From assembly GCF_029227915.1 (NCBI RefSeq), contig NC_079878.1, positions 33,879,501 through 33,943,500 on the forward strand: a stretch of 64,000 bases of DNA, written 5' to 3'. This document shows, in pieces, positions 24,889 to 37,228 of this stretch (within the stretch, counting starts at the first letter, position 1; each line of letters starts with the position of its first letter). This DNA is from Hydractinia symbiolongicarpus (Eukaryota > Cnidaria > Hydrozoa > Anthoathecata > Hydractiniidae). The notes beneath the pieces are model-generated. The model was given only the letters and a program-made list of their open reading frames with translations, made no database searches and was not told the DNA's origin. A program made the translations under genes and the position numbers.

Positions 24889-27800
24889 TTGTCTCATTTA
24901 TCACAATTATCAGGTCACAGTCCAAAGTTAGTTTAATTAAGTCCCACAGTCAATAGTTTCATTGTTTAAAAGGTACAACCTAGTAATCTCAGAAAAATAT
25001 CGCAAAATATATCTCGGTACGAATATGTGACCCAACCGTTGTAACTCAAACGGACTGACACAGTGAGAAAGTCAATGAAATGTAGTTTTTGAAACTGTCG
25101 CTATTTGTTCAGCGAGCAATAACGTTTAGGATTGGTCCCACAGTAAAGAATGACTTACTTATTTATATTTTTAAATGAAGCGCTACCACAGCGCCTAGTG
25201 TAATCGCTGAGTTCCGGCAATCACGTCAAATTAAGAAAAATGTTATTTCTTGGAGTCTAATTGTCTCATTTATCACATTTATTAGGTCACAGTCCAAAGT
25301 TAGTTCAATTAAGTCCTACAGTCAATCGTTTTATTTTTAAAAGTGATGCAACCTAGTAATATCAGAAAAATATCGCTAAATACATGTTGGTACGAATATG
25401 TGACCAAACCGTTGTACCTTAAACGGACTGACACTGTTGAAAGTCAATGAAATGTAGTTTTTGAAACTGCCGCTATTTCTTCAGCGCCTGATAACGGATA
25501 GGATTGGTCCCAGAGTAAAGAATGATTTATTTATCTAAATTTTTATATGAAGCGCTATCACAGTGCCCAGTGTAATCGGTGAGTTCCGGCAATCACGTCA
25601 AATTAAAAATAATGTTATTTCTTGGAGTTCATTTCTCTCATTTATAACATTTATCAGGTCACAGTCCAAAGTTAGTTCAATTAAGTCCCACAGTCAATCG
25701 TTTCATTTTTAAAGCGATGCAACCTAGTAATATCAGAAAAATATCGCTAAATACATCTTGGTACAAATATGTGACACAACCGTTTTAACTCAAACGAATT
25801 GAGACCGTTAGAAAGTCAATGAAATGTAGTTTTGGAAACTGTCGCTATTTCTTCAGCGCGCGATAACGCATAGGATTGGTCTTACAGTTAAAAATGACTT
25901 ATTTATCAAAATCTTTAAATGAAGCGCTACCACAGCGCCCAGTGTAATCCCTGAGGTCCGGCAATCATGTCAAATTAAGAAGAATATTATTTCTTGGAGT
26001 CCAATTTTCTCATTTATCACATTTATCAGGTCACAGTCCAAAGTTAGTTCAATTAAGTCCCACAGTCAATCGTTTCACTGTTAACAGCGATGCAACCTAG
26101 TAACATGAGAAAAATATCGCTAAATACATGTTGGTACGAATATGTGACCCAACCGGTGTAACTCAAACGGACTGACACCGTTAGAAAGTCAATGAAATGT
26201 AGTTTTTGAAACTGTCGCTATTTCTTCAGCGCGCGATAACGGCTAGGTTTGGTCCCACAGCAAAGAATGACTTATAAATCTAAATTTTTAAATGAAGCGC
26301 TACCACAGCGCCCAGTGTAATCCCTGAGTTCCGGCAATCATGTCAAAAAAAGAAGAATGTTATTTCTTGGAGTCCAATTTTCTCATTTATCACATTTATC
26401 AAGTCACAGTCCAAAGTTAGTTCATTTAAGTCCCACAGTCAATCGTTTCACTCTTAAAAGCGATGCAACCTAGTAATCTCAGGAAAATATCGCTAAATAC
26501 ATGTTGGTACCAATATGTGACACAACCGTTGTAACTCAAACGGACTGACTACGTTAGAAATTCAATGAAATGTAGTTTTTTAAACTGTCGCTATTTCTTT
26601 AGCGCGCAATAACGGCTAGAATTGGTCCCACAGTAAAAACTGACTTATTAATTTAAATTTTTAAATAAAGCGCTACCACAGCGCCCGGTGTAATCGCTGA
26701 GTTCCGGCAATCACGTCAAATTAAAAAGAATGTTATTTCTTGGACTCCAATTCTCTCATTTATAACATTTATCAGGTCACAGTCCAAAGTTAGTTCAATT
26801 AAGTCTTACAGTCAATCGTTTTATTTTTAAAAGTGATGCAACCTAGTAATATCAGAAAAATATCGCTAAATACATGTTGGTACGAATATGTGACCAAACC
26901 GTTGTACCTTAAACGGACTGACACTGTTGAAAGTCAATGAAATGAAGTTTTTGAAACTGCCGCTATTTCTTCAGCGCCTGATAACGGATAGGATTGGTCC
27001 CAGAGTAAAGAATGATTTATTTATCTAAATTTTTATATGAAGCGCTATCAAAGTGCCCAGTGTAATCGGTGAGTTCCGGCAATCACGTCAAATTAAAAAG
27101 AATGTTATTTCTTGGAGTTCAATTCTCTCATTTATAACATTTATCAGGTCACAGTCCAAAGTTAGTTCAATTAAGTCCCACTGTCAATCGTTTCATTGTT
27201 AAAAGCGATGCAACCTAGTAATATCAGAAAAATATCGCTAAATTCATGTTGGTGCGAATATGTGACACAACTGTTCTAACTCAAACGGACTGAGACCGTT
27301 AGAAAGTCAATGAAATGTAGTTTTTGAAACTGCCGCTATTTCTTCAGCGCCTGATAACGGATAGGATTGGTCCCAGAGTAAAGAATGATTTATTTATCTA
27401 AATTTTTATATGAAGCGCCATCACAGTGCCCAGTGTAATCGGTGTGTTCCGGCAATCACGTCAAATTAAAAAGAATTTTATTTCTTGGAGTTCAATTCTC
27501 TCATTTATAACATTTATCAGGTCACAGTCCAAAGTTAGTTCAATTAAGTCCCACAGTCAATCGTTTCATTGTTAAAAGCGATGCAACCTAGTAATATCAG
27601 AAAAATATCGCTAAATGCATGTTGGTACGAATATGTGACACAACCGTTTTAACTCAAACGGACTGAGACCGTTAGAAAGTCAATGAAGTGTAGTTTTGAA
27701 AACTGTCGCTATATCTTCAGCGCGCGATAACGGATAGGATTGGTCCCACAGTTAAAAATGACTTATTTATCTAAATCTTTAAATGAGGCGCTACCACAGC

Positions 27801-28584
27801 GGCCAGTGTAATCCCTGAGGTCCGGCAATCATGTCAAATTAAGAAGAATATTATTTCTTGGAGTCCAATTTTCTCATTTATCACATTTATCAGGTCACAG
27901 TCCAAAGTTAGCTCAATTAAGTCCCACAGTCAATCGTTTCATTTTTAAAGCGATGCAACCTAGTAATATCAGAAAAATATCGCTAAATACATGTTGATAC
28001 GAATATGTGACCCAACCGGTGTAACTCAAACGGACTGAATAAGGGTTAGAAAGTCAATGAAATGTAGTTTTTGAAACTGTCGCTATTTTTTTAGCGCGCA
28101 ATAACGGCTAGGATTGGTCCCACAGTAAAAAATGACTTATTAATCAAAAATTTTAAATAAAGCGCTACCAAAGCTCCCAGTGTAATCCCTGAGTTCCGGC
28201 AATCACGTCAAATTAAGAAAAATGTTTTTTCTTGCAGTCCAATTGTCTCATTTATCACATTTATCAGGTCACAGTCCAAAGTTAGTCCAATTAAGTCCCA
28301 CAGTCAATCGTTTCATTGTTAAAAGCGATGCAACCTAGTAATATCAGAAAAATATCGCTAAATACATCTTGGTACGAATATGTGACACAACCGTTTTAAC
28401 TCAAACGAATTGAGACCGTTAGAAAGTCAATGAAATGTAGTTTTGGAAACTGTCGCTATTTCTTCAGCGCGCGATAACGCATAGGATTGGTCTTACAGTT
28501 AAAAATGACTTATTTATCAAAATCTTTAAATGAAGCGCTACCACAGCGCCCAGTGTAATCCCTGAGGTCCGGCAATCATGTCAA
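24444..28584. repeat. Dispersed 11-monomer duplication, copy 2
   Basis: Partner of 5800-9940. Its left edge lies inside a hybrid monomer. At about 24421-24441 that monomer reads 'aatgtttaaacaaagcgc', then continues 'gttccagcaatcacg' as in the other copy. It overlaps the end of the 8-monomer repeat, so that duplication and this one are layered. Confidence 0.82.
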
Positions 28585-28786
28585 ATTAAGAAGAATATTA
28601 TTTCTTGGAGTCCAATTTTCTCATTTATCACATTTATCAGGTCACAGTCCAAAGTTAGTTCAATTAAGTCCCACAGTCAATCGTTTCACTGTTAACAGCG
28701 ATGCAACCTAGTAACATGAGAAAAATATCGCTAAATACATGTTGGTACGAATATGTGACCGAACCGGTGTAACTCAAACGGACTGA

Positions 28787-31700
28787 CACAGTGAGAAAGT
28801 CAATGAAATGTAGTTTTTGAAACTGTCGCTATTTGTTCAGCGAGCAATAACGGCTAGGATTGGTCCCACAGTAAAAAATGACTGATAAATCTAAATTTTT
28901 AAATGAAGCGCTAACACAGCGCCCAGTGTTATCCCTGAGTTCCGGCAATCATGTCAAATGAAGAAGAATGTTATTTCTTGGAGTCCAATTTTCTCATTTA
29001 TCACATTTATCAGGTCACAGTCCAAAGTTAGTTCATTTAAGTCCCACAGTCAATCGTTTCACTGTTAAAAGCGATGCAACCTAGTAATATCAGATAAATA
29101 TCGCTAAATACATGTTGTTACGAATATGTAACCTAACCGGTGTAACTCAAACGGACTGACACCGTTAGAAAGTCAATGAAATGTAATTTATGAAACTGTC
29201 GCTATTTCTTCAGCGCGCGATAACGGCTAGGATTGGTCCCACAGTAAATAATGACTTATAAATCTGAATGTTTAAACAAAGCGCTACCACAGCGCCCACT
29301 GTAATCGCTGAGTTCCGGCAATCTTGTCAAATAAAGAAGAATGTTATTTCTTGGAGTCCAATTTTCTCATTTATCACATTTATCAGGTCACAGTCCAAGG
29401 TTAGTTCATTTAAGTCCCACAGTCAATCGTTTCACTGTTAAAAGCGATGCAACCTAGTGATATCAGGTAAATATCGCAAAATACATGTTGGTAGAAATAT
29501 GTGACCCAACCGTTGTAACTCAAACGGACTGACTACGTTAGAAAGTCAATGAAATTTAGTTTTTGAAACTGTCGCTATTTCTTTAGCGCGCAATAACGGC
29601 TAGGATTAATCCCACAGTAAAAAATGACTTATTATTCTAAATTTTTAAATAAAGCGCTACCACAGCGCCCAGTGTAATCGCTGAGTTCCGGCAATCACGT
29701 CAAATTAAGAAAAATGTTATTTCTTGGAGTCCAATTGTCTCATTTATCACAATAATCAGGTCACAGTCCAAAGTTAGTTCAATTAAGTCCTACACTCAAT
29801 CATTTTATTTTTAAAAGTGATGCAACCTAGTAATATGAGAAAATTATCGCTAAATACATGCTGGTACGAATATGTGACCCAACCCGTGTAACTCAAACGG
29901 ACTGACTACGTTAGAAATTCAATGAAATGTAAGTTTTGAAACTGTCGCTATTTCTTTAGCGCGCAATAACGGCTAGGATTAGTCCCACAGTAAAAAATGA
30001 CTTATTATTCTAAATTTTTAAATAAAGCGTTACCACAGCGCCCAGTGTAATCGCTGAGTTCCAGCAATCACGTCAAATTAAGAAAAATGTTATTTCTTGG
30101 AGTCCAATTGTCTCATTTATCACATTTATCAGGTCACAGTCCAAAGTTAGTTCAATTAAGTCCCACAGTCAATCATTTTATTTTTAAAAGTGATGCAACC
30201 TAGTAATATGAGAAAATTATCGCTAAATACATGTTGGTACGAATATGTGACCCAACCGGTGTAACTCAAACGGACTGACTACGTTAGAAAGTCAATGAAA
30301 TGTAATTTTTGAATCTGTCGCTATTTCTTTAGCGCGCAATAACGGCTAGGATTGGTCCCACAGTAAAAATTGACTTATTATTCTAAATTTTTAAATAAAG
30401 CGCTACCACAGCGCCCAGTGTAATCGCTGAGTTCCGGCAATCACGTCAAATTAAGAAAAATGTTATTTCTTGGAGTCCAATTGTCTCATTTATCACAATT
30501 ATCAGGTCACAGTCCAAAGTTAGTTTAATTAAGTCCCACAGTCAATAGTTTCATTGTTTAAAAGGTACAACCTAGTAATCTCAGAAAAATATCGCAAAAT
30601 ATATCTCGGTACGAATATGTGACCCAACCGTTGTAACTCAAACGGACTGACACAGTGAGAAAGTCAATGAAATGTAGTTTTTGAAACTGTCGCTATTTGT
30701 TCAGCGAGCAATAACGTTTAGGATTGGTCCCACAGTAAAGAATGACTTACTTATTTATATTTTTAAATGAAGCGCTACCACAGCGCCTAGTGTAATCGCT
30801 GAGTTCCGGCAATCACGTCAAATTAAGAAAAATGTTATTTCTTGGAGTCTAATTGTCTCATTTATCACATTTATTAGGTCACAGTCCAAAGTTAGTTCAA
30901 TTAAGTCCTACAGTCAATCGTTTTATTTTTAAAAGTGATGCAACCTAGTAATATCAGAAAAATATCGCTAAATACATGTTGGTACGAATATGTGACCAAA
31001 CCGTTGTACCTTAAACGGACTGACACTGTTGAAAGTCAATGAAATGTAGTTTTTGAAACTGCCGCTATTTCTTCAGCGCCTGATAACGGATAGGATTGGT
31101 CCCAGAGTAAAGAATGATTTATTTATCTAAATTTTTATATGAAGCGCTATCACAGTGCCCAGTGTAATCGGTGAGTTCCGGCAATCACGTCAAATTAAAA
31201 ATAATGTTATTTCTTGGAGTTCATTTCTCTCATTTATAACATTTATCAGGTCACAGTCCAAAGTTAGTTCAATTAAGTCCCACAGTCAATCGTTTCATTT
31301 TTAAAGCGATGCAACCTAGTAATATCAGAAAAATATCGCTAAATACATCTTGGTACGAATATGTGACACAACCGTTTTAACTCAAACGAATTGAGACCGT
31401 TAGAAAGTCAATGAAATGTAGTTTTGGAAACTGTCGCTATTTCTTCAGCGCGCGATAACGCATAGGATTGGTCTTACAGTTAAAAATGACTTATTTATCA
31501 AAATCTTTAAATGAAGCGCTACCACAGCGCCCAGTGTAATCCCTGAGGTCCGGCAATCATGTCAAATTAAGAAGAATATTATTTCTTGGAGTCCAATTTT
31601 CTCATTTATCACATTTATCAGGTCACAGTCCAAAGTTAGTTCAATTAAGTCCCACAGTCAATCGTTTCACTGTTAACAGCGATGCAACCTAGTAACATGA

Positions 31701-31914
31701 GAAAAATATCGCTAAATACATGTTGGTACGAATATGTGACCCAACCGGTGTAACTCAAACGGACTGACACGGTTAGAAAGTCAATGAAATGTAGTTTTTG
31801 AAACTGTCGCCATTTCTTCAGCGCGCGATAACGGCTAGGTTTGGTCCCACAGCAAAGAATGACTTATAAATCTAAATTTTTAAATGAAGCGCTACCACAG
31901 CGCCCAGTGTAATC
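28787..31914. repeat. Dispersed duplication of 4551-7678
   Basis: Matches 4551-7678 at an offset of 24236, shown by 'gacacagtgag' (4551 versus 28787) and 'aataatcagg' (5515 versus 29751). The left edge is a hybrid monomer. Up to about 28780 it is the C type ('gttaacagcg', 'gaccgaaccgg'); from 28787 it continues as the 'cacagtgagaaag' type. The last six monomers of this block are those duplicated again as the 2235-bp repeat. Confidence 0.83.
29680..31914. repeat. 6-monomer higher-order repeat, copy 1 (2235 bp)
   Basis: Markers 'aataatcagg' (29751 and 31986), 'tacatgctgg' and the junction 'gtgtaatcgctgag' repeat at an offset of 2235. I saw no difference between the two copies in the stretches I compared, including the rare variants 'gacacggttag' and 'gtcgccattt'. 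This makes it one of the youngest duplications in the window, or an assembly duplication. Confidence 0.87.
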
Positions 31915-34149
31915 GCTGAGTTCCGGCAATCACGTCAAATTAAGAAAAATGTTATTTCTTGGAGTCCAATTGTCTCATTTATCACAATAATCAGGTCACA
32001 GTCCAAAGTTAGTTCAATTAAGTCCTACACTCAATCATTTTATTTTTAAAAGTGATGCAACCTAGTAATATGAGAAAATTATCGCTAAATACATGCTGGT
32101 ACGAATATGTGACCCAACCCGTGTAACTCAAACGGACTGACTACGTTAGAAATTCAATGAAATGTAAGTTTTGAAACTGTCGCTATTTCTTTAGCGCGCA
32201 ATAACGGCTAGGATTAGTCCCACAGTAAAAAATGACTTATTATTCTAAATTTTTAAATAAAGCGTTACCACAGCGCCCAGTGTAATCGCTGAGTTCCAGC
32301 AATCACGTCAAATTAAGAAAAATGTTATTTCTTGGAGTCCAATTGTCTCATTTATCACATTTATCAGGTCACAGTCCAAAGTTAGTTCAATTAAGTCCCA
32401 CAGTCAATCATTTTATTTTTAAAAGTGATGCAACCTAGTAATATGAGAAAATTATCGCTAAATACATGTTGGTACGAATATGTGACCCAACCGGTGTAAC
32501 TCAAACGGACTGACTACGTTAGAAAGTCAATGAAATGTAATTTTTGAATCTGTCGCTATTTCTTTAGCGCGCAATAACGGCTAGGATTGGTCCCACAGTA
32601 AAAATTGACTTATTATTCTAAATTTTTAAATAAAGCGCTACCACAGCGCCCAGTGTAATCGCTGAGTTCCGGCAATCACGTCAAATTAAGAAAAATGTTA
32701 TTTCTTGGAGTCCAATTGTCTCATTTATCACAATTATCAGGTCACAGTCCAAAGTTAGTTTAATTAAGTCCCACAGTCAATAGTTTCATTGTTTAAAAGG
32801 TACAACCTAGTAATCTCAGAAAAATATCGCAAAATATATCTCGGTACGAATATGTGACCCAACCGTTGTAACTCAAACGGACTGACACAGTGAGAAAGTC
32901 AATGAAATGTAGTTTTTGAAACTGTCGCTATTTGTTCAGCGAGCAATAACGTTTAGGATTGGTCCCACAGTAAAGAATGACTTACTTATTTATATTTTTA
33001 AATGAAGCGCTACCACAGCGCCTAGTGTAATCGCTGAGTTCCGGCAATCACGTCAAATTAAGAAAAATGTTATTTCTTGGAGTCTAATTGTCTCATTTAT
33101 CACATTTATTAGGTCACAGTCCAAAGTTAGTTCAATTAAGTCCTACAGTCAATCGTTTTATTTTTAAAAGTGATGCAACCTAGTAATATCAGAAAAATAT
33201 CGCTAAATACATGTTGGTACGAATATGTGACCAAACCGTTGTACCTTAAACGGACTGACACTGTTGAAAGTCAATGAAATGTAGTTTTTGAAACTGCCGC
33301 TATTTCTTCAGCGCCTGATAACGGATAGGATTGGTCCCAGAGTAAAGAATGATTTATTTATCTAAATTTTTATATGAAGCGCTATCACAGTGCCCAGTGT
33401 AATCGGTGAGTTCCGGCAATCACGTCAAATTAAAAATAATGTTATTTCTTGGAGTTCATTTCTCTCATTTATAACATTTATCAGGTCACAGTCCAAAGTT
33501 AGTTCAATTAAGTCCCACAGTCAATCGTTTCATTTTTAAAGCGATGCAACCTAGTAATATCAGAAAAATATCGCTAAATACATCTTGGTACGAATATGTG
33601 ACACAACCGTTTTAACTCAAACGAATTGAGACCGTTAGAAAGTCAATGAAATGTAGTTTTGGAAACTGTCGCTATTTCTTCAGCGCGCGATAACGCATAG
33701 GATTGGTCTTACAGTTAAAAATGACTTATTTATCAAAATCTTTAAATGAAGCGCTACCACAGCGCCCAGTGTAATCCCTGAGGTCCGGCAATCATGTCAA
33801 ATTAAGAAGAATATTATTTCTTGGAGTCCAATTTTCTCATTTATCACATTTATCAGGTCACAGTCCAAAGTTAGTTCAATTAAGTCCCACAGTCAATCGT
33901 TTCACTGTTAACAGCGATGCAACCTAGTAACATGAGAAAAATATCGCTAAATACATGTTGGTACGAATATGTGACCCAACCGGTGTAACTCAAACGGACT
34001 GACACGGTTAGAAAGTCAATGAAATGTAGTTTTTGAAACTGTCGCCATTTCTTCAGCGCGCGATAACGGCTAGGTTTGGTCCCACAGCAAAGAATGACTT
34101 ATAAATCTAAATTTTTAAATGAAGCGCTACCACAGCGCCCAGTGTAATC
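31915..34149. repeat. 6-monomer higher-order repeat, copy 2 (2235 bp)
   Basis: Tandem copy of the 2235-bp unit. The junction at 31915 lies in the conserved 'cagcgcccagtgtaatc' stretch, where 'aatcgctgag' replaces the expected 'aatccctgag'. Beyond 34149 the D-type monomer ('caaaaaaagaag', then 'cactcttaaaagcg') resumes the older A-G order. Confidence 0.87.
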
Positions 34150-35149
34150 CCTGAGTTCCGGCAATCATGTCAAAAAAAGAAGAATGTTATTTCTTGGAGT
34201 CCAATTTTCTCATTTATCACATTTATCAAGTCACAGTCCAAAGTTAGTTCATTTAAGTCCCACAGTCAATCGTTTCACTCTTAAAAGCGATGCAACCTAG
34301 TAATCTCAGGAAAATATCGCTAAATACATGTTGGTACCAATATGTGACACAACCGTTGTAACTCAAACGGACTGACTACGTTAGAAATTCAATGAAATGT
34401 AGTTTTTTAAACTGTCGCTATTTCTTTAGCGCGCAATAACGGCTAGAATTGGTCCCACAGTAAAAACTGACTTATTAATCTAAATTTTTAAATAAAGCGC
34501 TACCACAGCGCCCGGTGTAATCGCTGAGTTCCGGCAATCACGTCAAATTAAAAAGAATGTTATTTCTTGGACTCCAATTCTCTCATTTATAACATTTATC
34601 AGGTCACAGTCCAAAGTTAGTTCAATTAAGTCTTACAGTCAATCGTTTTATTTTTAAAAGTGATGCAACCTAGTAATATCAGAAAAATATCGCTAAATAC
34701 ATGTTGGTACGAATATGTGACCAAACCGTTGTACCTTAAACGGACTGACACTGTTGAAAGTCAATGAAATGTAGTTTTTGAAACTGCCGCTATTTCTTCA
34801 GCGCCTGATAACGGATAGGATTGGTCCCAGAGTAAAGAATGATTTATTTATCTAAATTTTTATATGAAGCGCTATCACAGTGCCCAGTGTAATCGGTGAG
34901 TTCCGGCAATCACGTCAAATTAAAAAGAATGTTATTTCTTGGAGTTCAATTCTCTCATTTATAACATTTATCAGGTCACAGTCCAAAGTTAGTTCAATTA
35001 AGTCCCACTGTCAATCGTTTCATTGTTAAAAGCGATGCAACCTAGTAATATCAGAAAAATATCGCTAAATTCATGTTGGTGCGAATATGTGACACAACTG
35101 TTCTAACTCAAACGGACTGAGACCGTTAGAAAGTCAATGAAATGTAGTT

Positions 35150-35175
35150 TTTGAAACTGTCGCTATTTTGTTAGC
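35150..35175. repeat. Hybrid monomer junction (F type to A type)
   Basis: Left of this point the monomer is F type ('gttggtgcgaatatg', 'actgttctaactc'). Right of it the monomer is A type ('ttagcgcgcaataacgg', 'aaaaattttaaataaag', 'accaaagctccc'). The F monomers at 8.6 kb and 27.2 kb instead continue 'actgccgctatttcttc'. The switch falls in 'gtttttgaaactg', identical in both types, as expected for unequal crossing-over or gene conversion. Confidence 0.75.
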
Positions 35176-37228
35176 GCGCAATAACGGCTAGGATTGGTCC
35201 CACAGTAAAAAATGACTTATTAATCAAAAATTTTAAATAAAGCGCTACCAAAGCTCCCAGTGTAATCCCTGAGTTCCGGCAATCACGTCAAATTAAGAAA
35301 AATGTTTTTTCTTGCAGTCCAAGTGTCTCATTTATCACATTTATCAGGTCACAGTCCAAAGTTAGTCCAATTAAGTCCCACAGTCAATCGTTTCATTGTT
35401 AAAAGCGATGCAACCTAGTAATATCAGAAAAATATCGCTAAATACATCTTGGTACGAATATGTGACACAACCGTTTTAACTCAAACGAATTGAGACCGTT
35501 AGAAAGTCAATGAAATGTAGTTTTGGAAACTGTCGCTATTTCTTCAGCGCGCGATAACGCATAGGATTGGTCTTACAGTTAAAAATGACTTATTTATCAA
35601 AATCTTTAAATGAAGCGCTACCACAGCGCCCAGTGTAATCCCTGAGGTCCGGCAATCATGTCAAATTAAGAAGAATATTATTTCTTGGAGTCCAATTTTC
35701 TCATTTATCACATTTATCAGGTCACAGTCCAAAGTTAGTTCAATTAAGTCCCACAGTCAATCGTTTCACTGTTAACAGCGATGCAACCTAGTAACATGAG
35801 AAAAATATCGCTAAATACATGTTGGTACGAATATGTGACCGAATCGGTGTAACTCAAACGGACTGACACCGTTAGAAAGTCAATGAAATGTAGTTTTTGA
35901 AACTGTCGCTATTTCTTCAGCGCGCGATAACGGCTAGGTTTGGTCCCACAGCAAAGAATGACTTATAAATCTAAATTTTTAAATGAAGCGCTACCACAGC
36001 GCCCAGTGTAATCCCTGAGTTCCGGCAATCATGTCAAAAAAAGAAGAATGTTATTTCTTGGAGTCCAATTTTCTCATTTATCACATTTATCAAGTCACAG
36101 TCTAAAGTTAGTTCATTTAAGTCCCACAGTCAATCGTTTCACTCTTAAAAGCGATGCAACCTAGTAATCTCAGGAAAATATCGCTAAATACATGTTGGTA
36201 CCAATATGTGACACAACCGTTGTAACTCAAACGGACTGACTACGTTAGAAATTCAATGAAATGTAGTTTTTTAAACTGTCGCTATTTCTTTAGCGCGCAA
36301 TAACGGCTAGAATTGGTCCCACAGTAAAAACTGACTTATTAATCTAAATTTTTAAATAAAGCGCTACCACAGCGCCCGGTTTAATCGCTGAGTTCCGGCA
36401 ATCACGTCAAATTAAAAAGAATGTTATTTCTTGGAGTCCAAGTCTCTCATTTATAACATTTATCAGGTCACAGTCCAAAGTTAGTTCAATTAAGTCCTAC
36501 AGTCAATCGTTTTATTTTTAAAAGTGATGCAACCTAGTAATATCAGAAAAATATCGCTAAATACATGTTGGTACGAATATGTGACCAAACCTTTGTACCT
36601 TAAACGGACTGACACTGTTGAAAGTCAATGAAATGTAGTTTTTGAAACTGCCGCTATTTCTTCAGCGCCTGATAACGGATAGGATTGGTCCCAGAGTAAA
36701 GAATGATTTATTTATCTAAATTTTTATATGAAGCGCTATCACAGTGCCCAGTGTAATCGGTGAGTTCCGGCAATCACGTCAAATTAAAAAGAATGTTATT
36801 TCTTTGAGTTCAATTCTCTCATTTATCACATTTATCAGGTCACAGTCCAAAGTTAGTCCAATTAAGTCCCACAGTCAATCGTTTCATTGTTAAAAGCGAT
36901 GCAACCTAGTAATATCAGAAAAATATCGCTAAATACATCTTGGTACGAATATGTGACACAACCGTTTTAACTCAAACGAATTGAGACCGTTAGAAAGTCA
37001 ATGAAATGTAGTTTTGGAAACTGTCGCTATTTCTTCAGCGCGCGATAACGCATAGGATTGGTCTTACAGTTAAAAATGACTTATTTATCAAAATCTTTAA
37101 ATGAAGCGCTACCACAGCGCCCAGTGTAATCCCTGAGGTCCGGCAATCACGTCAAATTAAAAAGAATGTTATTTCTTGGAGTTCAATTCTCTCATTTATA
37201 ACATTTATCAGGTCACAGTCCAAAGTTA

